A stretch of 64,000 nucleotides of DNA, taken from contig BQUP01000008.1 in assembly GCA_022835595.1 (NCBI GenBank), forward strand, positions 868,001 to 932,000. The letters run 5' to 3'. This document shows positions 24,627 to 36,870 of this stretch, piece by piece (position 1 is the stretch's first letter; each line of letters starts with the position of its first letter). The DNA comes from Cystobasidium ongulense. Lineage: Eukaryota > Basidiomycota > Cystobasidiomycetes > Cystobasidiales > Cystobasidiaceae. The translations under genes and the position numbers were made by a program. Under the pieces are notes generated by a model, which worked only from the letters and a program-made list of their open reading frames with translations, was not told the DNA's origin and searched no databases.

Positions 24627-26367
24627 GGCCGCGTATAGGCCTTGTTGATGGTGTAGAAGGGTGTCGAGGGTGAAAGGGCAGGCTGTCGAGGTTATCGATG
24701 TTGATGCTGTCCTGAGATGCGTGTGCTGTTGCATCAGTCCGCCATGAAAGCAGCAGCAGGCGAGACAGCTTTACAGTGGGCTACGATAGGTGAGAGGCTG
24801 TATGCGACCAACACCACAGACAGGAAGATGGCATCAGCACTGCTGAAAAACCACTCTTGTTCAGTCTGTCTATCAATATCAACCTTTTGCCTGCCCAGCT
24901 TCGGTGCGAAATCATCGATGCAACAGCAGCAATCAAAGCAATGCAAAGACTTGGATGCAAGTGCCACAGGCCCCTCTCAATGGCAGGAGTGATGTCTGCT
25001 GAAATGCTGCCACCGTACATAGGACCGAAGGCCATCCATGAAAACAGGCATGCTGGCGTGTGGCAACAGCATATCGCCAACAAGTTCAGCCATATTCTTT
25101 GAATCATCGTATAGCCATTTCTGGTGTCGAGAAACGCTACTGAAGTTGGCTGGGTACATTACACAGGAAAGGTGACATGTAGGAGGCGCTGACTGAGCGA
25201 TAGGAGGAAGAATCAGAAAGTATGAAGGTCCACGTGATTTTAGCGTATTACATATCTTCCAAGCAGATTGATTGAATCTGCTCAGAGACGTATAGTACGT
25301 TTCGTCGCACTCAGGTATCATTCTTCACCTCTAGCTCACAGTTGCAGACTGTAGAGAGAACGTCTCCAAGGAAGCTGGAAGAATAAATGTTATTTGACGG
25401 CGTTTATGGACGGCGTGAAGGATGCGGCCGGAACGCCCTTGAGGTCTTCCAGTGTAGTGGATAATTATGAGATCTTGACGCCCACATCCTACTACTCCTC
25501 ATCGACGTGATGGCACGCCTGGGCACATCGCGGAGATCGACGAGAGAGGAGAAATGGATGATCGTCTAGACTCTGACTGCTGAGCTCTACCGGTATCATT
25601 CAAAATATATTGAGTCGATCTTCCTGGCGAGTTATGAATGCATCCGTGAGATGCATGAAAGAGAAGTCGGAAGACCATAGCTAAGTAGTTATTTGAACGA
25701 CAGCGGAGTTTGTATTTTACAATTGCAGGGCTCGACTCGACTCGATCCGATGGATGAATGAAGGCGGACTAATGCGGCTCTCATAACCTAGTGGTAGTCT
25801 GCGCGAGAAGAGTATACTTCCGTCCAAGGACCCTTGAGGCTGGAGAGAAGATATTCATATATTGCCATTAAAAAAGTAACGAAAAAGAAGTAGGCGAAAG
25901 AGTAAGTCCCCGGGAAGAAGTAGAAAATGGTTGTGGAAAGACATGATATTTGTTACATGGAATGCGCCACGAATCGCCTTGCCTAGATAGGCAAGGCTGA
26001 CTTTTCCCCCCTATTTGGCTTCTACGATACTGCCTTGTATTATTTGCGAGTGGGAGATAAGAAATCTATTATACGACCTTGAGTCGTTTTTTGGTTTGTT
26101 CTGGACTGTTAAACGAATTCATATTATTGTAGTTTCGTAAAGGTTCGTCCAGATGCGTGCCTAGTCTAGTTCAGCTCAGATGCATTGTGCTCTGGCTTCT
26201 GACGGTGACGCTGTATCGTGGTGCGTGATATCGTAGTTCATGAGGGACGGGAGGGGAACATGCGTACGTGTGTAGGAGGTTGAGGAGGAAGATATAGTGT
26301 CACAAACATTGAAAACCTTGAAGCTTGTGGAGAATCGAGTATGAATTAAGGAGAAGATCTCATCTCT
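24627..26367. other. Intergenic, no convincing gene
   Basis: 1.7 kb between the PP2A start and the Kap95 stop. Minus-strand frames at 24734-25321 have hydrophobic stretches but no recognised family and no matching splice signals. A short tandem CGACT/CGATC run lies near 25732-25748. The 25.8-26.36 kb part is AT-rich and probably Kap95 3' UTR. Confidence 0.4.
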
Positions 26368-29300
26368 CTATCGAGTAGCGAACTTGACCATCTCCCTAGC
26401 CCATTTAGCGACTTGCTTAGTCTCTGCATTTCCGATTCTAGTTCTAGCAGATTTGATACTTTCGCCGACCCATTCCGATTGAAGTTCGTTCCTGATTTCT
26501 CCCTTTTGGAATTCAGATGCCAAATCTCCTATTAATCCGACTGCACTGCGGACTATCGCTTCTGTGCGATCTGGATCGACTAGTGCGAGGTGGAGGAAGG
26601 CGAAAATGGAAGGAACGTATGGAAGGAGGACTGGTGCTGTAGATTACAAACGAAGGCGAAAAGTCAGATTCTACTCTCTCTCGGACAAATATCGACTCGG
26701 CGAAGAGACAGACTCACACTTTGGTGTCTGCTTATAAGCACTGACGATACCAGTATATGCCTCCAGGATGCCCTCTCTCAAAGTATTGACATATTCAACA
26801 ATGTCATAATTCGTAGGATCGGCCCTCATTCCACCTGCTTGAGCGAGTACGTTCATTGTAGTCTGAAGATAAGGTTCGAAAGCATCTGGTCCTATCGCCA
26901 TAGCAATATCGCCAAAGCAAGATAATATAGGAGGTTTAACAGATCTATGTAAGACTGATGATGAAAGTGAAGTCATAAGAGCTTCCATGAACCCTTGTGC
27001 ATAAGGACGAGCTTGTTCTCCTAAAGCACGGCAGATATCTCCAACTAATCCTACTGCAATACCGCATAGAGTGTATTCTTCGTGTGATTGAAGACCATTG
27101 GATAGGAATGGCATAAATGCTTCTGCGTATTTCTGGAAATCCGCTTCCAGAGTAGAGGCCATAGCTCCCACGCAAAGGAAAGCATCTTCGAGGATAGGTG
27201 AAGCACGTCCGCTTGTTTGGATAAGCGTGAGGAGAAGTGTCATAATCCTATCGCTTAGCGGCATGATCTCTTTACCAAGTCGTCGCACAATCGCCTATAT
27301 GACATCGAAAAGTCAGCTTGTCCTTCAAGTCAGCGCTTCGAGACCGCAAGGCATGCACTCACCGTGAGCAGACCGCAGAAGTTCATATGCAGCTCATTAT
27401 AATTGTTACGATCATCGGTGCCGACAATCTGGTTCTGCATCGATAGCAGCTGTTCAGCACGTTCAAGAATGACCAGTAGAAGCTTTGAGATGGCAGGCAA
27501 TGTATCATTGGCGCTGAAGGTGGATACCGTCGATAAAGCTTCATACGCTGATGAGCGGCAGTTGTTTTCGTTGGTAGGTCTGTTGAAAATTAAAGCAATT
27601 TTGTTTCAGCATGGCCAGCGCAGAAAATAACAATGTATGTTAAAGGCGGTGGTAAGAGCCGACTCACTTATTTGCTGCTCTGAGAAGGGCATCGATGATA
27701 CCGTCATAGAAAGGCGACATGGGACTTGTATCCGTTCCATCCGGGTTGCCCAACTGCTCGCAGAGATTCATAAGACCCCAGCAGCAGTTAAGCACAATTC
27801 TAGGATTATCATTTAGACCATGTACGAAAGCCGACACTAAACCAGGTAGGTGAATATCGCTCTTGACAGTTTCAATCAGAACATCTGAGATTCTTCCTAG
27901 AGTCCACGATGTGGTATCCTTCACTGGTACGCTATCATCCTTCATGCTCATCTCGATTAAAGTAGGTAAAGCTTGTGTGACGAGGGGAGTGAGTAACTTA
28001 GGTTCAGGTCCATCTAGTATAGAGCCGAAAGCCATAACAGCAGCTTCTCTGAAATGCCAGTCTGTATTCCTGATATTTTGCTCCACGAATGGAATGATAG
28101 GGACGACGATTGCGTCTCCTACTGTTTGAGCTAGCAAAGCCAAACAGGTGCCGGCAGCCATAGAAACATTCCATTCATCTTCTGTGGCATCTTCATCTTG
28201 GTGGGTGAGCAATTGTAGAATGACAGGAAGAATCTCAGGTAAAGCGACTCGAGCGAAATGATAAGAGATGCGCGCAGGCTGTTCATCTTCTCCTTCGAGC
28301 TCATCTGCGGCGAGCTGTAGATCAATCTCCTCTTCGCACACTGTAGACCAGAACTCGACGGCTTGTAAAGCGACTTCTTCATTATCGGATCGCATGCCTA
28401 GGATGGTAAGCTGAAGTGAGCAAAGGGAAAGTTCATCAGCTTGCATGCATTGATCGCGGATAGTATGATCTCAGCAACCCACCCCGAAAAGTGCCTTCTC
28501 CATGTAGAATCTCATCTTATCGTAGTATAATTGCATGATCTTGACCAAATTCTCGTACCCAGCGACCTGAACATCAGGTCTCGAAGATTGAGTAGACTCG
28601 CACACGACTTGCATTATGTAGTTACGTTCTCCCTGCGCGCCAACAATATGTCAGCGAGAGCCCAAGGAGACTAAATAGAATCAATAAAGTGTGTGCATCC
28701 ACTCACGTCATTGTTGAAGTTCTCTCTAACGAACTCGAGCGAGTTGAGGAGTGCATGCAGGGCAGCGAGCTGGACATCTTGGCTGGATAGTGGAAATAGC
28801 AATCAGATAGTGTTGTTACCCAAAATTACGAGAGGAGAGGTTACACACCTCTGCTCTTCCTTTCGTGCTCCCTGAACAACCGCAGTCAAGATCTCGTTCG
28901 CTTGTCCTGCTAGTATTTCGGGACGCTAGAAAGGAGCATTGGCGGATAGGAGTCAGTTGGGAAAGAGTGCATCTGTTTACTACTTGAAACGTCGTAAATC
29001 AACTTACAATCCTCTCGCATACTAGACCGATGGCTTGCAGAGCACCTTGCCTCAACCCTGTATTCTCCTGCTGATGCACGAACTGCAGCAATTGCGGGAT
29101 GATGTCCAGACCTTGTCCGGCATTGAGCTCAATGGAAGCAATAGCCGCTACAATTTGTCCAGCTTGAAGACGAGGTTGATTCTCTTTATCGCCTAGTGTG
29201 TTGAAAGCTGCTTGTTTGACGCTATTTCTCGTGTTATCATCGAGCTGATCTCTCCATCTTGCAGAGTAGGAATCTTGACGTGTTGTATCCTTTGCAGAGA

Positions 29301-29502
29301 GGGCGTTCTTGATTGCAATACCTGCGGAAGAGCGTATATGACCTGGACTCGAGGAGGAGCTTAGTGCATTCGACAGAGATAGCAGGTACTCTGGGTAGTT
29401 TGAGGACTGTAATTGCTCGAGTTGGGCTTCGGCTGCAATGCGGATGTTGGTATCGGGCGCGAGCGAGTTGGAGAGGACCTCTGTGATGTTGATGTTACTC
29501 AT
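26368..29502 (-). CDS. KAP95: Importin subunit beta-1 (karyopherin Kap95)
   Basis: Importin beta carries importin alpha with NLS cargo through nuclear pores and is released by RanGTP. The frame starts MSNINITEVLSNSLAPDTNIRIAAEAQLEQLQ, the typical first HEAT repeat and Ran-binding start. Later HEAT repeats with family-specific text follow: NTLGDKENQPRLQAGQIVAA, the acidic loop (ELEGEDEQPARISYHFAR), EDATEDEWNVSMAAGTCLALL, NIRNTDWHFREAAVMAFG, KDTTSWTLGRISDV, and the C-terminal KQVAKWAREMVKFATR. Around eight exons separated by 60-100 nt introns cover about 860 residues, the family's normal length. It is divergently paired with the CBM-SET gene, with 686 bp between their starts. Confidence 0.96.
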
Positions 29503-30188
29503 GGCGAGTCTGCGCGTAGGGGAGTAGCTCTAGCAGGCGTGGTGCGGCGGTGTGTGGATGAAAACGGCACGCGGACCTGGTTGGCGCCTGTTTGTTGCTT
29601 GCTGGAGGAACAGCGAGACGAGACGAGACAGACGAGCCCGACGAGAAAGAGTCTGGCGGGCGCTCGAGTGCGTGCGGGTGCGTGCGATCTGCTGTGCTGT
29701 GTGCGTGCAGTCGAGCGTGTGCTGTGGTTGGTTGTGAGGTGGTTGTGTGTTGGGCAGAGGAAAAAGCAGAAAGAAAACCAAAGTTACGAAAGAGCTCTGC
29801 GGCTTGACTCTGGTTAATGCAGGCAAAGCAAGCACGAGGCAGTGATGGTGATGTGCGATGTGATGTGATGCGATGCGATATGACATGATAGACAAACCCA
29901 CCCTCACTGCTTTCCGTGCCTATGTCCTGCTTGTACATCACATGCTGCTTGATGATGAATGCGATCCTGCTAAATAATGATATGGTTGTAATGCAATAGA
30001 ACAAGTCAAAGCTTCTCAATGGGCATATAAGCGACACGCTGTATACTTCATCTTGCCGTGTGTCTTGCCATCACCCTCCACTTGTCCTAGTCATCTGTAC
30101 TGCTTTGATCTGGAACTACTTCGACGTTGTTCCACTTCATACATCTCTTCCATCCATTCACTAACAAGCACAGCAGCGCAGACCAGCC
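29503..30188. promoter_or_regulatory. Divergent promoter region, Kap95 and CBM-SET gene
   Basis: 686 bp between two divergent starts. It contains a GATGT/GATGC simple-sequence run (about 29842-29877) and a CATATAAG TATA-like element near 30023, about 165 bp before the plus-strand start. Longer open frames here overlap on both strands and have no motifs; they are read as chance. Confidence 0.4.
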
Positions 30189-33100
30189 ATGTCTGCACCA
30201 AGCGGCAGCGACCACAAGGTCTACACAAAGCGCTTGGAGTGGTGGGTCTTCCATTCGTTCGAACGCGCCAGGCCAGAGCACACCTAACAACGACATTATT
30301 CAGGACGGGACATGCACACTCGTCCGTCATATGCACAGGCGACTTCGACGAGTGGAAAGGCTCACAGCCATTGCATAAAGAGAATGGCAAGTGGGTTGCA
30401 GATGTCAAGCTGCCGTACGGCGAGAAGCAGGTCAAATACAAGGTGGGTTCCTGGCAGCCAGCAAGTCGCACGCTGGCGTTCGCAAGTGGAAGCGACCGAG
30501 CGACAACCAAGAGCAGGCCTGCCTCGTACCATAACTAACTTTTCTGTCTTCCTCGTGCCCTCTCGGCTCACTTGACCTTGTTCTGCTCTCCATTCGACAC
30601 GTTCCTCGCCGGCCGATCCCCTCTTTCTTACATCCACCATGTCCGCATGCATTCGCACATCCCACAGTTCCTCGTGGACGGCACCTGGCAGCACGCAACA
30701 GACCAACAGTTCGTAAATGACGATGCTGGAAATACGAACAATGTGTTCACCGGTGAGTGCTACCTGGGGTTACTGGTAGAGCGAGGTAGTGCCCGACTGG
30801 CCGCAAGAGGAGTCAAATTACACTTTATACTGACAGTTGTGTAAATCAATGATCATCATTACCATCACTATTGACCATTCCGCAGTTCCAGAAGGTCCCG
30901 CTGACAACACTACAGAGGACAGTACGGATGCCCAATCCGAAGTCATCGGTAAGTCTGTAACACATATGTCCTTGCCCGTACCAACGGCCACTGATCAGAC
31001 CGATATCTCATCCTCCGTTTCGCTCGTGCGGCACTGTCTTTTTTACTATCATCTCATCTGTCTCCATCTCTCTTTCCCAGCACAAACAGACGCCGAGACC
31101 AGTCGAGCGACTATGGCATCGGCAGAAGAAGCTGAGCGGGACATTCCGAAAACAATCCAAGACCTCTTCTCGAACACCTCTAGCGGAGATATACTTGGAC
31201 CAGGTATAGGCGGACTGAGTGGTGCATCTGCAAATGGAAATACTGGCGGACCATTCCAGTACCCAGGACTAGTACCATACAACATGGCCAACTTCGGCGC
31301 TTCGAAATATTTGGCTCTTATTCAGCATAACTACCCTTCTACATACTTACTTCAAAAACGTGGGGATGAAGAAGAGGAGAGCAAAGAAGTCACACCGACA
31401 GATGTTCAGATTGCTTGTGAATATATCTTGACAAAGTACAAAAGTGTTCATTCACAAGCTCAGCATAGACTGAGTATACAAAAAGAGCTAGAGGCGGAAC
31501 AGAAGGAGAAGGAGAAGAATGAGAAGAATGGTGCAGAGGATAAGAAGCTTTTGGAAGCCGAGGAGGGTGAACCTACTTCTTCGTCACCTTCTGGCGCGAA
31601 AACCGAAGACGGCAGGACAGCTACAACCACACCTTCAACAAAGAGCAAAACTAAAACACTACCATCTATTCAAGTACCTGGCATTACCAAAATATATACA
31701 ACAATAAAACAATCGCATCCTAATTGGAAATTCTCAGAAAAACGTTTGAGGAGTATTATCAAAGAAGGAGAAGAAACAGCATTAATTTCAAATAACTCAA
31801 ATGAACCAAAAGAATCTGCATTCTTAGAAGCTGATAGAATTGTTAAATTATCTGGTCTAATGGGATCTGGAAAATATTCTACTGATTTAATACCCATTTC
31901 TAGATTTGATGGTGTTTTACAAGCGGAATTGGATGATCAATGGGCTGCTCATAATGGTCTACCTCTACCTTCTAGCTCTTCCTTTTTCACTCCTCCCTCT
32001 ACTTCCACGTTTACCGCTGCCCCTAACGCTGTTAACGGAGACAACAAGGAAAACGAAGAACCGTCGACTTCTTCACTGAACAAGCCAAAAAAGAAGAAGA
32101 AGTCACCTACGGCTCCGAATGGGACTGCATCTATGTTGGATGGAATAACAGAAGGAGTGGAAGTGCTAGCCAACAGAGTAGCTGCCTCTGTGTCATCAGT
32201 CACAAGTGCAGTAGCTCCTTCCTCCTCCTCCTCCTCCTCCTCCTCCTCCTCCTCCTCCTCGGCTGCCCTCGCTGCTCTCACTTCTGCGCCGACAAAGAGG
32301 AATCCGACCAATGCTGTGGGCGATGTATCGTTGAAGTGGTACGGACCTGTCAAAGGAAGGGGTGTTGTTACTAGACGGAAGTTCAAACAGGGTTCTGTCG
32401 TATTCAGAGAGTATGTTGCGCTATTCCAACTTTGCGGGACAAGGTTGAATTGTCAAAGCTGATTACGTTCTTTCACATACTCTTGTCTATCAGGGACGCT
32501 TTCGCTTTCGCACCTACTAAGAATATACAAAAAGCAATCAATGATGGAACAGGTTGCTCGTTCTGTGGTAAATTATTCTCTACTAAGGCACAATCTTTGG
32601 TTGTCGTCTGCGTAGCGCATGATCATTTACCATCGCAAGGAGCAAGAAAGACTGCTGCATCATCAACGAGAAAGGTATCTGCTTCGGCTCCTGCTGCTGC
32701 TGCTAAGAATGTGGTCAAGAAGGAAAAGGAGACGACTGAGAATGGACAGGCTGAGCAAGAGGAGGATTCTAGCAAACCTAAAAAACCAACTTGCAATGCC
32801 AAGTTTTGCAACAAGCTTTGCAGGGAAAGAGGTAAAGTGACTTTCTGAGTGAAATTATGGTAACGAGTTGTGCTGATGTTGATTTTCTCTTCTTTCCAAT
32901 CTTGTTACCAGCTACCGAAATGTACGCCAACCTTCTATGTCCCCTCGTCAACCCTTCTTTTGCGGCCTTTGTGAAGTGGGCAGAGACTGCCGATCCACGA
33001 GCTCAGAAAATGAACCCTTCAGGGGTATTCTACATTATGCTACGTTTGATCGTAGCAGCTTCAAAACCTACACCGGAAGCAGCGGAAGAAGCAGTTGCAT

Positions 33101-34271
33101 TGATGAGAAGGATAGAAAGTTTAGCTGCTGTCAATGAACGTTCTAGAAGAAGTAGAGAATTACATATGCTAGCTGATATGCAGTATGGACAAGATTGGCT
33201 TACTGGTTATAGACTTGTCATGGAAGCTCTCCAATTACCAGACAGATACTATCGACCCGCTCATCCTGAAGCAATAGTCTCCAACGATACAGAGGAGCCT
33301 AAGAGCGGAGCTGACTCTGCGGAAATGCTTCCTGGTGCGACTCTGAAGAGATCGGAATATGGTGGTGTGAATGCTCTCCCTGAATGGTATAGAAGTTTGA
33401 ATCTCCCTGAAGAAATGGAAGCGAAACTTCTAGGATTAGATAACTATCTCGTTTGGCTGGGCAGAGTTGCTTTGAACCAAGAGGACGATGGTGGAGTCTA
33501 CATGCTTCATCCATGCATGAACCACGAGTAAGTTTATATTTTCGTATCTGCAAGCATCAAGTCAAGGGGTCCTGACGCTTGATTGTTTTCAGCTGCAATC
33601 CCAACGTCACCGTCCGAAGAACGGCCAATATTACCGGTGTAGGAGCAAGAGAAGCCAAACCTTCTCGCATATTCGTCCTAGCTACCAGAGACATTGAAGA
33701 AGGAGAAGAAATTACAGTCATGTATATCAATACACAGGCACATTATGGAATGAGACAAACTATGCTCAAAACGGATTATCTATTCGAATGTAGCTGTGCT
33801 ATGTGCCAGTCTCAGAATGCTGAATACAATGGTGGAAGTCACAAGGGGGCTATTACTGCTAATGCAGACCATAGTGCTCGAGACAAGTCGGTCAGTAGTT
33901 CTACCATTGATGATGATGAAGAAGATGTCATCGCTTTGGCTTTGAAAGCTCCTCCTGGAGCTACAGTAGATGAACATTACGCAGCAAGACAGAAAGTCAT
34001 GTCGAATGGTGTGCATTCGAACGGACATATGAATGGTAATGGAAATGCTGAGGATGGAAACAATGAAGGGAATGAAACGGAGAATGCTGCTACTGCATCT
34101 GCTAAATTATCAGCTGCTACTATCAAAAAGAAGAAGAAGAAAGCAGCTGCGAAGCAACGTCAGGAACAAGAAGCCGCAGAAGCTGCTGCTAAAGCACATG
34201 CCCTTGATCCTATGGGATTCTTCAAAAGTGATAAACCTAGTACACCTTGGTATGAAGAGGACGATATGTGA
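30189..34271 (+). CDS. AMPK-type glycogen-binding domain fused to Set5-like SET/MYND methyltransferase
   Basis: The first three coding exons (30189-30241, 30304-30442, 30668-30752) encode an AMPK1-type CBM/E-set domain like yeast Crp1/Mdg1: VICTGDFDEW, LPYGEKQVKYKFLVDGTW and DDAGNTNNVF. The frame then runs, through 30886-30948 and an optional 132-nt intron, into a long exon without any stop. Set5 features follow: TPTDVQIACEYIL and HPNWKFSEKRLRSII, a low-complexity spacer with poly-Ser (32220-32260), the split SET domain opening KGRGVVTRRKFKQGSVVFRE, a Cys finger (CSFCGKLF...CNAKFCNKLC), the core HPCMNHDCNPNV and EEGEEITVMYIN, and the post-SET cluster FECSCAMC. The tail is Lys/Ala-rich. Set5 methylates histone H4 in yeast. 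It could be two genes if an internal start and hidden terminator exist, but no stop separates the parts. Confidence 0.72.
32220..32260 (+). repeat. (CCT)n trinucleotide repeat coding poly-Ser
   Basis: About thirteen uninterrupted CCT/TCC units inside the SET gene, read as a serine run in the disordered spacer before the SET domain. The length probably varies between strains. Confidence 0.95.
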
Positions 34272-35663
34272 AGATCAGCTTTCCGCGATAGAGCTTCACA
34301 TTGACTCAGGTTCGGCTAGAAGCTTGAAGCTTATTGCTATCCTGATCTATCCTATCCTGTGTCTCCTTCCTCCTTTCACTATTCCAAAAACACAGCAATA
34401 TGCAAGAAGCTCGTTAATTAAGTTATACCGGGACCCTATTCATCTCATTCGCGCAGCGGAAAACCTAGATCCTTCCTCTGTCTCCCCATCGAGTCACTCT
34501 CTGTGTGGTAATGAAGATGACCTATCACTTTACAACGCAATAGCATAGGTTCGTAGTCAAGAAACCTAAAACAAAACAATAAGCAAATGTAATCATACCA
34601 AAAAGTTACTCCTATACTTTCGAAAACTATCATCGAAAACTGCGAATAAAATTCCGCTAGGCCTAAAGTTCATCCAAGGGATATATTCTGGAAGCCATCT
34701 TATTCGAGGAACAGTCCCCGATATCTCTCCGTCACCCTAGACCTATTCACCCATTGCTCTTCTTACCTCGAATCATCTTCTCTAACCTCGTATCATTCAT
34801 CTTTTCTCGATCTGTTCAGATGTAAAAGTTGCACATCTGTTACAATTCTTTTAGGTTCATTCTTTCCCCTACTTTGATGATTGACTACTACCCTTTGCAA
34901 TGCAAAAAACAGCACTAAATATGCAATATCTCCGCAGCGAGAGGACTGGCCGAATATTCGTCACTTTGCAGCATTGCAAGCATCGGCGGCTTTTTTGCCA
35001 GTTCTGATCTTTTTTTTTGAGTCAGGTTACTCCAGGAACCGGTTTAGAACGGATGCTGTATTGAATTGATGGCGGACGTCTCGTTGCGCGAGAAATTGTT
35101 GAAGTGCTCGAAATTGTTGCTACCTTCTGCTGACTGGTTGTTCATCCGTGCGCTCGTGTGCGTCCTTCCTGAGAGACAGTTTTCAGTGATATGTTATATT
35201 ATCAGCCATTGAGATACCTGCGGCTGTCAATTTCGAAGAACAAATGATTCCAAAAACGTCATGCTTTGGTGAGAGAGAAGATTGGAGAAATAGTAATACA
35301 TTACAGAAGCAGCAGTTTGGCAGCATTGTTTGGGATCGGGTAGAGTAAAGTAAACAATTAAACACGAGGAGAGAAAAAGAGAGGGAGGGAAGAGGATCCC
35401 CAGCCATATTTTTCTCTTTCTTCTAACCGGATTGTTCTTAAACTACACTACAAACCTTTATAATCAAAACTACTGGGGCAAAGGAGGGGGATGTGTCGGC
35501 TTTCCATATCATTCCATAAGAAATAAAAATGGTGCAACATGGTGGAAGGGAGAACTAGGTAGGATGGGTATGTAAGAAATCTTAAGATAGCACAGAGGGT
35601 GTTCAGAGAGGGTATAGCATGGAGAAATGAGATAGATCGGAAAGTGAGGTGGAGGTGAGTAGT
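34272..35663. other. Convergent 3' region, no gene seen
   Basis: 1.4 kb between the convergent stops of the SET gene and the HMG-box gene. It is AT-rich with pyrimidine stretches. No frame has a motif. It is long for a convergent gap in this window, so a non-coding transcript is possible but not shown. Confidence 0.4.
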
Positions 35664-36870
35664 TTACTCGTCGTCTTCATCGGCGGCACCTCCAGCGGCC
35701 TATTGAAAAACAGAAAGGATGAAGCACAATGTGTTTAGTTGTTGATACTCTTTGCATAACCATGAGCAGTCCCCAAACTTACATAAGCGGCCTTTTGCCT
35801 CTCGTAGCGCTCCTTCTCTATCGCTGCCTTCTCGCTGTATGGCTGTACAAGGGGAAGGGAGGAGAAAGAAGAGCGACAGAGAATAAGAATGGTAGAGAGA
35901 AAGAGAAAAAGGAGTGAAGTAGATAAGGATCCAGTGGGATAGAGGTTATGAAAAGCACGTGGACGAGGGGAGAAGGAAGAAAGACAGATACAAAGTCAGC
36001 TATGACTGCCAAAATGCAAGCACAAGAGGGCCAATGGAGAGAAAGAGAAGAAAGACACACCTTCTTGGCATTATCATCCATTTCCTTCCATCTAGCACCT
36101 AGTAGTTTACCCATTTCACCAAAAGTGGCATTTGGGTTCTCCTCCTTTACGGTTTGCTGTTGATGGGGGAGATGAGTCAGCTTAGAATCGCTTTCTTGCA
36201 ATACGCGTATTGCAAAATGCAATCATCCAAACTCACTCTCTGCTCGTTTGAGAAGATCATATAGGCTGAAAGAGCGCGCTTAGGGGCGTTGGGCTGTTGT
36301 TTGTTGAAGCAAGGGAGGGGAGAGGAGGAGACGATAGGGATTTGCCCAGAACGATGCGAAGAGAGGATGAAGGGATGCTGCTGATGAGCTTCTATGCTTC
36401 AACAAGCTGAAGAGAGAGATCAATCACTTACGTCCTTCTTGCCTGTTTACATGAAGGATGGAAGACGGAGGTGAGAGGGGAGATGTGGAGGGAGCGAGGA
36501 GAGTAAGAATGAGTAGAGAGTGTGTGTGATTGAGAGTGATGCAGATAAGAAAGAGGAAGACGCGTCAAGGAGTGGATCCAGGTCAGTAAACAAGCCCGTC
36601 TTGCCAGACAAGAGGTGGAAGACTGACTTCTCTTTGCTCCCTGGGGACGAGGAGGAGGGTGTGTCAGTCGGTCTGATGGCAGTGGTGACTGGATGGTGGG
36701 TGCTGAGTGCATGGAGAGGGAGGTGTGTTGTCGATGGTGGCTGCTGCTGCTGCTGCTGCTGCTGCTTCATGCAGTCCACACGAACACCATACCTCTGCTC
36801 CACTTGCACCACCCTTGCAAAGACGACGACTCACCTTTGCTGCTTTATCTTTGGTAGCTGCCTTGGCCAT
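35664..36870 (-). CDS. NHP6: Nhp6-like HMG-box chromatin protein
   Basis: A single HMG box binding the DNA minor groove; Nhp6 assists FACT and many promoters. Exons encode MAKAATKDKAAK (36835-36870), a tiny exon ending KKD near 36432-36442, PNAPKRALSAYMIFSNEQR (36237-36293), a block with EENPNATFGEMGKLLGARWK, PYSEKAAIEKERYERQKAAY, and an acidic end GGAADEDDE with the stop at 35664-35666. All key box residues (P-K-R, S-A-Y, F, W, Y) are present. Introns are long for so small a gene (first about 390 nt). The tiny exon is read as 6 nt (AAGGAC after a GCAAG acceptor) because 11 nt would break the frame. Length, about 95 residues, suits Nhp6. Confidence 0.9.
36740..36766 (-). repeat. (CTG)n trinucleotide repeat in intron
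   Basis: About nine CTG/GCT units on the plus strand, (CAG)n in the sense of the HMG-box gene, inside its first intron. It follows the Nhp6 first exon by about 70 nt. Confidence 0.9.

Noticed and set aside
24734-25321. Minus-strand frames of about 110 codons with hydrophobic runs
   Set aside because: No family motif, no signal-plus-exon structure and several competing frames in the same place.
29495-30037. A 180-codon minus-strand frame before Kap95
   Set aside because: Kap95 has a clear start at 29502; the upstream frame is His/Ser/Thr-rich from simple repeats and has no conserved text.
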